DNA from: Lithodes maja | Lineage: Eukaryota > Arthropoda > Malacostraca > Decapoda > Lithodidae | DNA: 64,000 nt | Assembly: GCA_037953745.1 (NCBI GenBank) | Contig: JBAKBP010013067.1 | Coordinates: 1 to 64,000 of the forward strand | Direction of reading: 5' to 3' | Part shown: positions 8,601-18,634 of the stretch, in pieces | Layout of the letters: each line of letters starts with the position of its first letter | Numbering within the stretch: position 1 is the first letter of the stretch | Translations under genes and position numbers: made by a program | The notes under the pieces: generated by a model | Database searches by the model: none | What the model was told of the DNA's origin: nothing | The model's input: the letters and a program-made list of their open reading frames with translations, nothing else

Positions 8601-10820
8601 CGTAAGGTGAAGTGTGTCGACGACTCGCTTTTGTGGGACTCTTCAGTCGAGGAGGCATTTTGGCACACTTTTGATTACCTGGCCCTCTGTGCAACCAACG
8701 GTGTCACTTTCAACCCTGACAAGTTTACCTTCGCCGCCCCTTCAGTTGACTTCGCCGGACTCACCATCACAGACACTGGAATTAAGCCATGCACGTCCAT
8801 GATTAAGGCCATCCGTGACTTTCCCACGCCCACAGACATCACGGGAGCCCGGTCGTGGTTTGGTCTCGTTGAACAGGTCGCCTGGGCCTTCAGCATCAAA
8901 CCGGAAATGGCGCCCTTCCGGGAACTTGTGCAGTCCAAAACCCCCTTCCACTGGGATGAGGCACTCGACCGTACCTTTGCCACATCTAAGGACCACATCA
9001 CACACCTGGTGGAGGAAGGGGTCTGCTCCTTCGAGATCGGCAGACCCACGTGCCTCGCCACAGACTGGAGCAAAACCGGCCTTGGCTTCCTCCTACTCCA
9101 ACAACATTGTTCCTGCCCCACCGCATCTGCCCCCACCTGTTGCAAGGTCGGTTGGAAACTTATCTTCGCCGGCTCCCGTTTTACCACACCTGCGGAGTCC
9201 CACTACGCACCCGTCGAAGGCGAGGCTTTAGCAGTGGCTGACGCCCTTGACAGATGCAGAATGTTTGTCCTGGGCTGCCCTGACCTCGTCGTCGTCGTGG
9301 ACCACAGACCCCTACTGCACATCCTTAACGACCGGTCCCTTGACAACATACCAAACCCTCGCCTGTTCAAGATTAAGGAACGTACCCTACGATACCAGTT
9401 CACCATTCAACATACGCCTGGCAAATGGCACCGCGGCCCTGACGCTGTTTCCCGCTACCCGACCAGGCCCTCCGCGGACGCCCATGATGTGCATAGTGCG
9501 GCCGCCAGCGAGCTCGATATCCACTCAGTTGCCTTGGCCTCCCTCACCATGCTCGCCGCCATACCTGACCCAGTTGTATCATGGTCTGACCTTAAATCTG
9601 CCGGCCAACAAGACAGCGAGTATACCTCCCTTCTTCAGACCATCCCCGAGGGCTTCCCGGACTCCAGAGAGGCGACCGCCCCACCACTACGACAGTTCTG
9701 GGGTGTTAGAGACCGCCTCACTTCCGTCGACGGGGTAGCCCTCATGGATCAACGACCAGTCATCCCCCATCATCTTCGGTCCAGAGTTCTCGAGGCCCTT
9801 CACTCAGCTCATCAGGGTATGACTGGCATGAAGGCCCGTGCACGTGCGAGTGTTTACTGGCCAGGTATTGACAAGGCCCTACGCAACTGCCTGGATACCT
9901 GCCACTACTGCCGCGCCCACGCCCCGTCCCAGCCGAAAGAGCCACTCATGTCATCTGACCCACCCCAATGGCCATACGACCAGGTAGCCGCCGATTTTTT
10001 TCAGCACCAGGGCAAACACTACCTGGTCTACGTCGATCGCTTCTCCAGCAATGTCCACATCTTCTACCTGCCACCAGGTAAATGTGATGCTCACCACCTC
10101 ATCTCGGCGTGCCGTACCCTCTTCACCCACTACGGAGCACCCCGGGTACTGGCGAGCGATGGTGGGCCCCAGTTCACAGCCGGGGACTTCCAAGAATTCC
10201 TGGCACATTGGGGTGTGTCACAGCGGGTCAGCTCTGCGTTCTACCCTCAGTCTAATGGCCGCGCCGAGCTGGCTGTTAAAGCAGCCCGCCGCATCATCGC
10301 GGACTGTACATCCCCCACTGGCTCTCTCGACAACAACGCCGCAGCCCGCGCCCTCCTCCAATACAGGAACACACCCCTCTCGACCATTGACAAGTCACCA
10401 GCTCAACTTCTCTTCGGCAGGACCCTACGGGACCACGTCCCCTGCAATCCTGCACTTCTCCACCTCCACCCCCACTGGCTTCTCTCGGCCGAAGCTCGTG
10501 AGGCAGCCCTTTTTCACCGTAACGCTGCCCTAGCCACATACTATAATGCTTCAGCCCGGCCTTTATCACCACTCCACGTCGGTGACCGGGTCTCCGTCCA
10601 GAACCAGGGGGGCAACAACCCGACACGGTGGAACAAGACTGGCACTGTAGTGGAGGTGCATCCACACCGCCAGTATACCATCCGGGTGGATGGGTCGGGG
10701 CGAGCCACGCTCCGCAACCGCCGCTTCCTACGACAGCTTCGTCTACCGCCCTCCACTCAACCTACACCGCCCGACTCCACCATCGCCTCGTCGGACGCCA
10801 ATAGGGGGGGGGAGATATAA
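5676..10820 (+). CDS. gag-pol: Gag-Pol polyprotein of element C
   Basis: A single 1714-codon frame starts 14 bases after the primer site. The N-terminal 450 residues are a Pro/His-rich Gag with an RRHHFRSLLQQPTE-type capsid segment. Two cysteine-rich knuckle modules follow (about 521-605), each with CSGCG and CPAWGKTC. The protease DTGA starts at Asp655. RT has VDLQALN (885), VLDAWNGYH (Asp920) and a CVDD catalytic box (Asp982, Asp983). RNase H has ATDWSKTG (Asp1130) and HTPGKW. The integrase has an HHCC finger (about 1376-1411) and catalytic Asp1440, Asp1495 and Glu1531, giving exact DDX35E spacing. Domain order PR-RT-RH-IN is the ordinary Gypsy order. The stop codon falls inside the 3' LTR. 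No break is visible. The clade could be Mag-like but this is not certain. Confidence 0.95.
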   Translation: MENLHYLAAAAAAVEAGLSPCGPYLATSTSQPVEPSLPDALSPYSSIIYLNERIDALQSSIATFLQHHQDQQHLQHRPATAPPPPRQDLQHRPATATPPPRQDLQPHQPLQHQPQASNVTHQADPSFTSHPTSDTLLHPSTQTPTPHTSPHVSVPHHMPVTHVSVPHHMPATHVSVPHHMPATHVSVPHHMPVTPHMSLLHMNMTNPFTHPLKSEHPTPSPTDGQAHTGVGSDGRYYGGHYATPGYRTAGTNPHGAAPSAHDVIIPPPPQVPPTTQVPPYPAQPRPAPPRRAAPTRPQAALHMPGHALRKFWADWEVYKQLVLLPPHEATIELYQTCDPALQSAIFAHNQAFSSLPEIDLATLITQLVHRQRNRAAARHHFRSLLQQPTEQIRDYVTRITEATLDCGFTCPCCHTDVSDEHIRDQVTIGISDSSLQQDVLTKDRTLPTLQDVINYCVGFESAALDQTAMQPGVHAVKSPYQRLKSTYPRPAPIQPPAQPTQPPSPAPPPPHVGPTSSPTRCSGCGLSSHSQAQRSSNCPAWGKTCTACNKPNHFAKVCKSTSSQCSGCGQSTHSRAERPSKCPAWGKTCPSCNKLNHYSTVCHSTPSPSSAAVIIGTIKQAVNKPPPARLPSLSITISTAMSPHSHPTSVTAHPDTGAQVSVAGLQLLRALGLHRHHLQPTHQRITAVGGHTLQVLGYMPTTITATDVAGTPYTTSDDIFIIQAQSPLFISISACRALHIVPPDFPTPTPCMAAHTAQPPPTLTRTPPPHRPTSLPFPPNDLHLSDLRDWFLSQFASSAFNTTSGPLPTMSGPPMHIHIKPGASPRAVHTPAPIPHHWKAQVKADLDRDVALGIIEPVPIGTPTTWCSRMVVVAKKTGQPRRTVDLQALNHACLRETHHTPSPFNLAQSIPAGTRKTVLDAWNGYHAVLLDESSREATTFITEFGRYRYIRAPQGYLAAGDAYTRRFDAIIQAVPRKVKCVDDSLLWDSSVEEAFWHTFDYLALCATNGVTFNPDKFTFAAPSVDFAGLTITDTGIKPCTSMIKAIRDFPTPTDITGARSWFGLVEQVAWAFSIKPEMAPFRELVQSKTPFHWDEALDRTFATSKDHITHLVEEGVCSFEIGRPTCLATDWSKTGLGFLLLQQHCSCPTASAPTCCKVGWKLIFAGSRFTTPAESHYAPVEGEALAVADALDRCRMFVLGCPDLVVVVDHRPLLHILNDRSLDNIPNPRLFKIKERTLRYQFTIQHTPGKWHRGPDAVSRYPTRPSADAHDVHSAAASELDIHSVALASLTMLAAIPDPVVSWSDLKSAGQQDSEYTSLLQTIPEGFPDSREATAPPLRQFWGVRDRLTSVDGVALMDQRPVIPHHLRSRVLEALHSAHQGMTGMKARARASVYWPGIDKALRNCLDTCHYCRAHAPSQPKEPLMSSDPPQWPYDQVAADFFQHQGKHYLVYVDRFSSNVHIFYLPPGKCDAHHLISACRTLFTHYGAPRVLASDGGPQFTAGDFQEFLAHWGVSQRVSSAFYPQSNGRAELAVKAARRIIADCTSPTGSLDNNAAARALLQYRNTPLSTIDKSPAQLLFGRTLRDHVPCNPALLHLHPHWLLSAEAREAALFHRNAALATYYNASARPLSPLHVGDRVSVQNQGGNNPTRWNKTGTVVEVHPHRQYTIRVDGSGRATLRNRRFLRQLRLPPSTQPTPPDSTIASSDANRGGEI
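6124..6258 (+). repeat. 33-bp coding tandem repeat in element C Gag
   Basis: Four copies of a 33-bp unit encode THVSVPHHMPA/V. The period is a multiple of three, so the frame is kept. A smaller repeat (LQHRPATA..PPPRQ) lies just upstream near 5898-5990. Confidence 0.9.
10804..10815 (+). other. Polypurine tract of element C
   Basis: A run of nine G followed by AGA ends at the base before the 3' LTR. It is the plus-strand primer site, and it also encodes the last residues of Gag-Pol (Arg-Gly-Gly-Glu). Confidence 0.85.
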
Positions 10821-11038
10821 TAATAATGTATACACCACTATTGTCCAACACCATATGGCACCACAGACACTTTAGACTTGCGGGCGCCTCTGGCACCCAG
10901 GCCTGTGGAGGCAGCAAGTCCTTCAGTTCACACCAGACTCTTACATAACCAACCAGCGTCTCGGCGCTCCTGTACTCAACCCTAGCCAATAAAGGATTGA
11001 AGAGTACTGGTGTTATATCTTCATTCATCTTTATTATA
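10816..11038 (+). repeat. 3' LTR of element C
   Basis: It matches 5422-5644 throughout by eye. It carries the Gag-Pol stop codon (10818-10820) and an AATAAA at 10988-10993. Confidence 0.93.
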
Positions 11039-11043
11039 CTAAG

Positions 11044-11439
11044 GACCGCCCACTGGCAATCATGACGTCATATTCTCTCTCAATCTGGGATCGACAAAGA
11101 ACTTCCCACGCGCTGAGAGGGAGGAAGGGGGGAGGGAGGAGGGAGTGAGGCCTACACACCTCGTGGCGCGCTCACTGGCCGTCGTTACATAACTCTCTCT
11201 CTCATCATTGTATATAAGTCCCACACACAATACTTATAACTAATGATATAAAATAGAACTCGTTGACTTAGAAGAAAACAAAATACATAATGATAATACT
11301 TATAGTACAACGGTTAACATAAACTGAGTTAGGAAACTCTACACAGACTACAGCCAAAGTTCCTGCCCTGACGATCCTAGCGAGGGTGGGGCCTGACTGG
11401 GCGTTCTGTACAGCATGCTCATACTCGACATGCGTCACA
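11044..11439 (-). repeat. 5' LTR of element A, second part
   Basis: The sequence resumes at the base where 5421 broke off and ends ATGCGTCACA, as do the element B LTRs. Confidence 0.9.
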
Positions 11440-13048
11440 TTTCACAGGGGACAAAAAGGAAATGAGCGAACTCTTAAGCAGGCAGTATGAAATGGTATTC
11501 AGTGAGCCTGATGAAACAAAAGTCATCAGAGACCAAAATATATTTTTCATGGAAACCTCCCCCACGGAAACCCCTCAGATGCTGGATATTGATTTCGGTC
11601 CAAAAGACATAGAAGAGGCCATTTCCAACATGCCATCCCTCTCGGCACCAGGCCCGGACTCATGGAATTCGATCCTAATGAAAAAATGTAAGGAAAACCT
11701 CTCAAAACCCCTGGCTATAATGTGGAGAAGGAGTCTAGACACTGGTGACATACCAGATAGCTTGAAAAACGCAATAATTGCCCCACTGCATAAAGGAGGG
11801 AGTAAAGCACTACCAAAAAACTACCACCCGGTAGCTCTAACCTCTCACATCATTAAAGTTTTCGAGGGAGTCCTGCGAAGCAAAATTTCAACATTCATGG
11901 AGACAAATGAACTACACAACACCGGTCAACATGGGTTCAGAGCGGGAAGATCATGTCTCTCACAACTTTTGGAACACTATGACAAAATTCTTAAAGCGCT
12001 AGAAGAAAAGAAAAACGTGGATGTCATTTACACCGATTTTGCTAAGGCATTTGATAAATGTCACCATGGTATAATAGCCCACAAACTGAAAGCAAAAGGT
12101 ATAACTGGGAAAATCGGACGGTGGATATACAATTTCCTCGTAAACCGAAAACAATCGGTAGCAGTAAACCAAGTCACTTCTGAGCCTTCGGATGTCAAAA
12201 GCTCAGTGCCCCAAGGAACAGTGCTAGCGCCCCTTCTGTTCCTCATACTAATTTGCGACATAGATACCAACACCAGACACAGTACGGTGTCGTCTTTTGC
12301 TGATGACACAAAATTAAGCAAGATAGTAAACACACAAGAGGACACGGGCCGACTGCAGGAAGACATGAATGTAGTGTTCCAGTGGACCAGGGAAAACAAC
12401 ATGCAATTCAATGAGGAAAAATTCCAATTAATACGGTACAGAGATAATAATGGTGTTAAAGAAATTACAAATTACTTAACAGAATCTAACCACATAATAG
12501 AACGGAAAGACAGTGTGAAAGACCTTGGGGTATTAATGTCTGAAAATATGGGTTTCAAAGTACATAACCAGGTCAAAGTGGCGGCTGCAAAACGTCTAAC
12601 GGGTTGGATTCTGCGTACTTTTAAAACACGCGGTGAATTGCCTATGATAACGCTCTTCAAATCTCTAGTGCTACCGCGGCTTGAATACTGTAGCGTATTA
12701 ACATCCCCATACAAAGCAGGTGAAATAAATGATGTAGAGAGTGTACAAAGAAATTTCACTTCGCATATAAGTTCGATAAAACATCTACACTATTGGGAGC
12801 GTTTAAGAGCACTGAATCTGTACTCACTGGAATGTAGAAGAGAACGTTACCTAATAATATACACGTGGAAAATCGCAGAGGGTTTAGTACCAAACCTACA
12901 TACTCCGATAGTCATGAAATTCAGTGATAGGAGAGGCTGGGAATGCGAAATCCCCCGGATGAATAACAGGGGTGCTAGGGGCTCTCTGCGAGAGGGCTGG
13001 TTATCACACAGAGGCCCACGTCTCTTCAACAAACTCCCAGGCGAGTAA
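11440..13048 (+). CDS. Reverse transcriptase of a non-LTR retrotransposon, 5' truncated
   Basis: The frame is open from the LTR junction; the first Met is at 11462. RT landmarks are SAPGPDSW, IIAPLHKGG, YTDFAKAFDK (motif A), SSVPQGTVLAPLLF (motif B) and SFADDTKL (motif C, about residues 281-288). The thumb region reads VKDLGVLMS. The C-terminal part has the LNLYSLECRRERY and GPRLFNKLP features common to Jockey/CR1/I-type LINEs. It stops at 13048, and the frame continues after a shift. The clade is uncertain among Jockey, CR1 and I groups. Confidence 0.85.
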
Positions 13049-13218
13049 GAGACATGAGGGACATCTCGTTAGACAACTTCAAGAGAGCCCTAGATGTCGA
13101 ACTGCAAAAAGTGCCAGACGAGCCCATCCTCGCAAGGGAGCGAGCTGTCGCTTCAAACAGTCTACTGCACCAAATCACCACCCATAACGAGGGGCGTCGC
13201 GCTACTTGGTGCCGCTAG
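13041..13218 (+). pseudogene. Frameshifted C-terminus of the same LINE RT
   Basis: In another frame the C-terminal tail continues (RDMRDISLDNFKRALD .. EPILARERAV) to a TAG at 13216-13218. A one-base indel near 13045 separates it from the main frame. Confidence 0.65.
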
Positions 13219-13449
13219 AAGAGCGGCGAACACATCTAAAGGTATCTAAAGGTATATTACATAGACAATACCAAATCTCTCTTACTTGAACGTATCTGAA
13301 TAAGGAAGCTAAATAATGTATCCAGCACAATAACATATCAAATTTGATTTTATAGATAATAAGTAAAGGGCAACATATGTTTATGAATGCCACTGAATTA
13401 TTATTTTATCTCTATATATTTTGGCAATTACTACTAAAGTAGAAAAGCC

Positions 13450-13845
13450 CTCCGCCAATCACCGCGCTCCCTTCTATTTGCTTGCACCGTCAGCTGATTT
13501 TGACAGTTCTCGGCCACAACACGCCCCACCTTCCCAGCCAACCAATCAGCAGCCTCCATTATCGGAGCATGGAGCTGAACTCTCTACCTCACCTCAAAAG
13601 TCGCTCTCTTTCTCTTCTCGAGTAGTTTCCTCTGGTTATACTCGTTCTAATACTTCGGTGCCAGCCCTGTACTCCTGTAAGCATCTGAAAGATGTTAATA
13701 ACCAGCTTCCAGGAACTTATATCGAGGAGAAGAGAGTGAAGGTGGAGGAGGCAAGAATTCAAAGCGAGCGGGCTGCCGCGCGTGCCGCTCAGCCAATCAC
13801 AGCGCGGGAGAGCGGGAGGCGGGACTATAAAGTCTGGCGCGGAGG
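13450..13845 (+). promoter_or_regulatory. Promoter-like GC-rich island with CCAAT boxes, GC box and TATA
   Basis: CCAATCA appears three times (near 13456, 13542 and 13793). A GGCGGGAC GC-box and CTATAAAG follow within about 35 bp (13816-13830). The spacing resembles a real RNA polymerase II core promoter. A 244-codon frame crosses the island (13421-14155), but it is low complexity and I do not call it a gene. It could drive a host gene, or be part of an unrecognised LTR. Confidence 0.4.
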
Positions 13846-14160
13846 GGTTACAGGGGTCACTCACCCCTCGGAACTCACCGGGTTAGCTTCTTACAACCCG
13901 TTTGCTCTCTCTCACTCGGGCACAAAGGGAAACCAGGAGCCAACCATTCCAGCTACCCTGCCCTTATCAACAGCAACAGCACAGACCACTCCTGATCTCT
14001 CTTCACTCTCGCCCACTCGGAGGTTACACCTTCAGTATCCTGCTGCCTGTCGTCACATTGCTAGTCTACACACACACACAGTCAAGCAATTCAAAAGGGA
14101 CGACAGAAAGTGGACGGGAGTGAGGATTTCCAGAGGAGCTATTGGCCAGCTCTGAGGTGG

Positions 14161-15554
14161 TAAACCACAGTTCCAGTACTCACACCTGATTCCAGCATCC
14201 ACAAATATATTTGTTTAAGGACCCATATTGGGCCCGCATAAGATTCAAGAAGAAAGAGAGAAAATTTTTGACTAACTTGGTGGTTCCAATAACAATTGCT
14301 GTGTCCTTCTAGGACAAGACTAAAGGAAAAAGAATTTAGACTAATCTGTATCCATAAAATGATGATGTGTATTAATTAGTTATTTTTGTTAGCAAAGGCG
14401 TAATGCCGAAAGTGTTATTATATAGGATCTGATAGGAAAGATTTAAGTATAAAAGTAAAGAGGGGAGGGAAGGATCAATTCTTCTAGTCTAAAAGGCAAC
14501 CAATAAGTTCAAGGGGAAACAGTTTTGTTTAGTTGCCCGATAGATCAGCTATAGCTAGGAAAGGACACTAGTCCATTGAAATCACGAACTAATTTGTTAA
14601 TAAGGAAACTATATAGAAGGACACTAGTCCATATGAATTACGGGATTCTTATGTTTTAGAAAGGAAGTTATATCCATATAAATCGAAAGGGTCATGGAGG
14701 CGGTTTGGAAAAAGTGTTAAGGATATCACGTATATCGTATAACAAAGAATTCCTCAGAAGTTATGTAAAGGAATATAATTGTGAATCTGTTCCGTGTAGG
14801 CGTTTTTAGGCACGGTTTATCTTTTGTTAGAACGGTTATTGATTAAGGTTTAATGTAAACATAGCGTGTTTGTAATAGGGTTACATGAGAGTATAATCGG
14901 AAGGTGTTATTGAGGTAAATATTGTAAACTAATGTCTGGAGTAACTGGGTGACGGAACCCAATGTTATATATGAGAGGGAACCTGTAATCCCGGTCGGTA
15001 AATTTGTGAGACTTTATAATTATTATTGTTTAGGTACTAGTGTAGTGACGACGGTTGTGTCAGATGAGTTAAAAGATTATATGTATTGAAGCTTTGGTCT
15101 CGAGAGAAGACACCGAAGGCCCAAGGGACGTGGTTAATTCTTGAGAATAGAAGAAGAATATCACTTTTGTGTAAATTAGGTAAAGAACGATTGTTTCATT
15201 AGGCCCTGGTCTCAACAGAAGACACAGCAGGACTCAGATTAAACTATTTAGGATTAGTAACTAATAACGTGTTTGTTGGATCGAAGTCGACTTGAGTCAA
15301 TACCTGAATAGCGGGAATTCAGCTAGGGAGAAACGGGAACTCTAGGGGTCCAAAGTACAACCTATCTTGAATCGACGTAATATTCAATCCGTGTCTTGAA
15401 CTCATCTCAGCCCGAACAAAGGACCCGTTATTAGAGTAGTTAGGAAGTTTGTTAAATGAAGAATACGAACTTCTAAATGACTGTCGATTTATCCCCCATA
15501 ATAGTATTATCGAAGCAGAAATTAAAATATATACTACAACTACAGTTATAATTA
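14161..15554. other. Unassigned AT-rich sequence
   Basis: No coding frame is seen. It has two copies of GGACACTAGTCCAT (near 14565 and 14619) and two of a TGGTCTCnAnAGAAGACAC motif (near 15095 and 15209). It might be the transcribed leader of whatever the 13.8-kb promoter drives, but nothing proves that. Confidence 0.4.
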
Positions 15555-17052
15555 GTTCAGTACAGGTGATACGGACTACTGTATAGCAGTCATCTGCAGT
15601 TCAGTACAGGTGATACGGACTACTGTATAGCAGTCATCTGCAGTTCAGTACAGGTGATACGGACTACTGTATAGCAGTCATCTGCAGTTCAGTACAGGTG
15701 ATACGGACTACTGTATAGCAGTCATCTGCAGTTCAGTACAGGTGATACGGACTACTGTATAGCAGTCATCTGCAGTTCAGTACAGGTGATACGGACTACT
15801 GTATAGCAGTCATCTGCAGTTCAGTACAGGTGATACGGACTACTGTATAGCAGTCATCTGCAGTTCAGTACAGGTGATACGGACTACTGTATAGCAGTCA
15901 TCTGCAGTTCAGTACAGGTGATACGGACTACTGTATAGCAGTCATCTGCAGTTCAGTACAGGTGATACGGACTACTGTATAGCAGTCATCTGCAGTTCAG
16001 TACAGGTGATACGGACTACTGTATAGCAGTCATCTGCAGTTCAGTACAGGTGATACGGACTACTGTATAGCAGTCATCTGCAGTTCAGTACAGGTGATAC
16101 GGACTACTGTATAGCAGTCATCTGCAGTTCAGTACAGGTGATACGGACTACTGTATAGCAGTCATCTGCAGTTCAGTACAGGTGATACGGACTACTACTG
16201 TATAGCAGTCATCTGCAGTTCAGTACAGGTGATACGGACTACTGTATAGCAGTCATCTGCAGTTCAGTTACAGGTGATACGGACTACTGTATAGCAGTCA
16301 TCTCAGTTCAGTACAGGTGATACGGACTACTGTATAGCAGTCATCTGCAGTTCAGTACAGGTGATACGGACTACTGTATAGCAGTCATCTGCAGTTCAGT
16401 ACAGGTGATACGGACTACTGTATAGCAGTCATCTGCAGTTCAGTACAGGTGATACGGACTACTGTATAGCAGTCATCTGCAGTTCAGTACAGGTGATACG
16501 GACTACTGTATAGCAGTCATCTGCAGTTCAGTACAGGTGATACGGACTACTGTATAGCAGTCATCTGCAGTTCAGTACAGGTGATACGGACTACTGTATA
16601 GCAGTCATCTGCAGTTCAGTACAGGTGATACGGACTACTGTATAGCATTCATCTGCAGTTCAGTACAGGTGATACGGACTACTGCATAGCAGTCATCTGC
16701 AGTTCAGTACAGGTGATACGGACTACTGTATAGCAGTCATCTGCAGTTCAGTACAGGTGATACGGACTACTGTATAGCAGTCATCTGCAGTTCAGTACAG
16801 GTGATACGGACTACTGTATAGCAGTCATCTGCAGTTCAGTACAGGTGATACGGACTACTGTATAGCAGTCATCTGCAGTTCAGTACAGGTGATACGGACT
16901 ACTGTATAGCAGTCATCTGCAGTTCAGTACAGGTGATACGGACTACTGTATAGCAGTCATCTGCAGTTCAGTACAGGTGATACGGACTACTGTATAGCAG
17001 TCATCTGCAGTTCAGTACAGGTGATACGGACTACTGTATAGCAGTCATCTGC
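15555..17052. repeat. 44-bp minisatellite, about 34 copies
   Basis: The unit begins GTTCAGTACAGGTGATACGG and ends CAGTCATCTGCA. Nearly all copies are identical. The exceptions are a 3-bp insertion near 16195, an extra T near 16268, a missing GC near 16303, and single changes near 16647 and 16684. Each unit holds a PstI palindrome CTGCAG and a small ACTG..CAGT inverted repeat. It contains stop codons and is not coding. Confidence 0.97.
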
Positions 17053-17934
17053 AGTTCGACAAAAAATTGATCTAGAGATTAATTATATAGGCTAAATTCC
17101 TAAGCAGGGAAAGTGACTCACTATCCCCTTCCCTTATTGACAACAGGGAAGGTGATAATAGGAATTGGCTGATTATTTAGTTCCCCCATTGAGAACAATT
17201 ATTTAAGGAAGGGCGCCCTCTTTCTTTCCATATTGAAAATATCGTAAGATAAGGTTCGAGTGGAAAGGGATTTACTCTCACCTTCCCCTTCATTCATTGT
17301 CATCTTCCTACATGAACAAAAGAAAACATAATACAAAGAAAATGGGAAAGGGCCCATTTTCTCCTCTCTCCATCTACATTATAATAATGTGAGAATGAAA
17401 ACCTTATCGATGTATAAGGCTGGTTCTGCATGTGTGTGCCTCCCAAATGTCGGGGTGTGCCTAGATTCAGTGACGTGACCATTCCATCATACTATATATA
17501 ACATTCCTATTTATCACACCGCTACCTTCGTCATCAATTCTATATTCATCCTTAAATTTGTTAAGTAATAGGATGGTTATGATTCTAGCAAGTGCATAGT
17601 TAAGTCATTCTGGATACGATGACGCCTTTTTATCAATTTAATCTGGCTATCATTAGACGATCATATTCACTTTAGGAGGGTCCTATTGAAGTCAGAGAGA
17701 TAAATTGAGGCAGTTTTTATCCTTTTGATTCCTAGAGGTCCTTTCTAAACTGAAAAAAATCGCCTGATGATATCCGTAATAAAATGAAGAAACGCGTCAT
17801 TGTATGCTGAAGTTATATTTCTAAATGTTATTTTATTTTGTTAATTATTAATCTTGGAAACATTTAGACTTAGCATCGACTTTACGGTACCAACTTATAC
17901 GGTGGTAAATGCGTTGATGGTTCTGGCCCCTGGT
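17053..17934. other. Unassigned sequence between two tandem arrays
   Basis: AT-rich, no supported gene, no recognisable repeat structure. Confidence 0.4.
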
Positions 17935-18371
17935 AGGGTACTAAGATGTCTGCCGTGAACATTGGTCATGGGATGTAGGGTGTATGACAATCATTACAGG
18001 TTACTAAGATGTCTGCCGTGAAGAGTGGTCATGGGATGTAGGGTGTGTGACAATCATTACTGGTTACTAATATGTCTGCCATGTACAATGGTAGTGGGAT
18101 GTAGGGTATGTGACAATCATTACAGGTTACTAAGATGTCTGCCATGTACAATGATCGTGGGAAGTAGGGTGTGTGACAATCATTACAGGTTACTAAGATG
18201 TCTGCCGTGAACAGTGGTCGTGGGATGTAGAGTGTGTGACAATCATTACAGGTTACTAAGATGTCTGCCGTGAACAGTGGTCGTGGGATGTAGAGTGTGT
18301 GACAATCATTACAGGTTACTAAGATGTCTGCCGTGAACAGTGGTCGTGGGATGTAGGGTGTGTGACAATCT
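17935..18371. repeat. 63-bp tandem repeat, about 7 copies
   Basis: The unit runs from GGTTACTAAGATGTCTGCCG to GACAATCATTACA. Copies differ at a few sites (GAACAGTGG versus TACAATGGT, CATGG versus CGTGG). Because 63 is a multiple of three, long open frames persist on both strands; these are by-products of the repeat. Confidence 0.95.
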
Positions 18372-18562
18372 CGCACCCAGTCAGGGGACATCCTGACGAC
18401 GCTTACTGACTAAAGACACATAACAAAGCCACTCCAACAGCTTATTCTCTCTCCAACACCCCTTCTCCTCTCTCTACACTCTTCAGAAAAAAAGGAAAAG
18501 TAGAATGTAGATACGAGGTGCCGTTGTAAAGGCTTATCCCTCAATACCTTCATATGGGTCTG

Positions 18563-18634
18563 ATCATTACAGGTTACTAAGATGTCTGCCGTGTACAGTG
18601 GTCGTGGGGTGCTGGGTGTGTGACAATCATTACA
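18563..18634. repeat. Detached copy of the 63-bp unit
   Basis: One more unit, with variants such as GGGGTGCTGGG, lies about 190 bp beyond the array. The stretch between is unrelated sequence. Confidence 0.9.

Larger units (their letters stand above)
5422..11038 (+). mobile_element. Element C: complete Gypsy LTR retrotransposon, likely intact
   Basis: This 5617-bp element is flanked by a 5-bp duplication CTAAG (5417-5421 and 11039-11043) and sits inside the LTR of element A. It has two 223-bp LTRs that I read as identical, a primer-binding site, one open gag-pol frame and a purine tract, so every part needed for autonomy is visible. The undisturbed target can be seen in the element B LTRs, which run from the equivalent of 5420 straight into the equivalent of 11044. 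Identical LTRs imply very recent insertion. Confidence 0.95.
1..11439 (-). mobile_element. Element A: Gmr1-like Gypsy LTR retrotransposon, partial, interrupted by element C
   Basis: The element lies on the minus strand. Its 5' LTR is at the right (3973-5421 plus 11044-11439), followed leftward by a primer-binding site, Gag, protease and integrase. It leaves the window at position 1 just as the linker toward reverse transcriptase begins. The LTR ends in TG..CA and is about 1845 bp once the inserted element C is discounted. Its target duplication cannot be checked because the other LTR is outside the window. On the right it abuts a LINE reading frame that is cut exactly at the LTR end. By eye its LTR differs from those of element B at a few percent of sites, so it is a distinct, older insertion of the same family. 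Confidence 0.9.
11440..13256 (+). mobile_element. Non-LTR retrotransposon, 5' end cut by element A
   Basis: A LINE reading frame is already open at the first base after the LTR (FTGDKKEMSELL), so coding sequence was severed there by insertion of element A or by rearrangement. The C-terminal end runs to 13218. A short direct repeat of ATCTAAAGGT at 13236-13256 may be the 3' tail; I see no poly(A). The 5' half (endonuclease) is not visible in the window. Confidence 0.75.

Noticed and set aside
5827..10875. Many overlapping frames on both strands inside element C
   Set aside because: GC-rich shadows of the single gag-pol frame, which alone has all retroelement domains.
13421..14155. 244-codon frame across the promoter-like island
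   Set aside because: Low complexity, no domain, and it includes CCAAT and TATA elements; more likely noncoding.
15555..17052. CRISPR-like array
   Set aside because: The repeats are contiguous with no unique spacers, and the genome is eukaryotic; this is a minisatellite.
18029..18391. 120-codon repetitive frame on the minus strand
   Set aside because: It is a by-product of the 63-bp tandem repeat; the plus strand also gives an open frame there.
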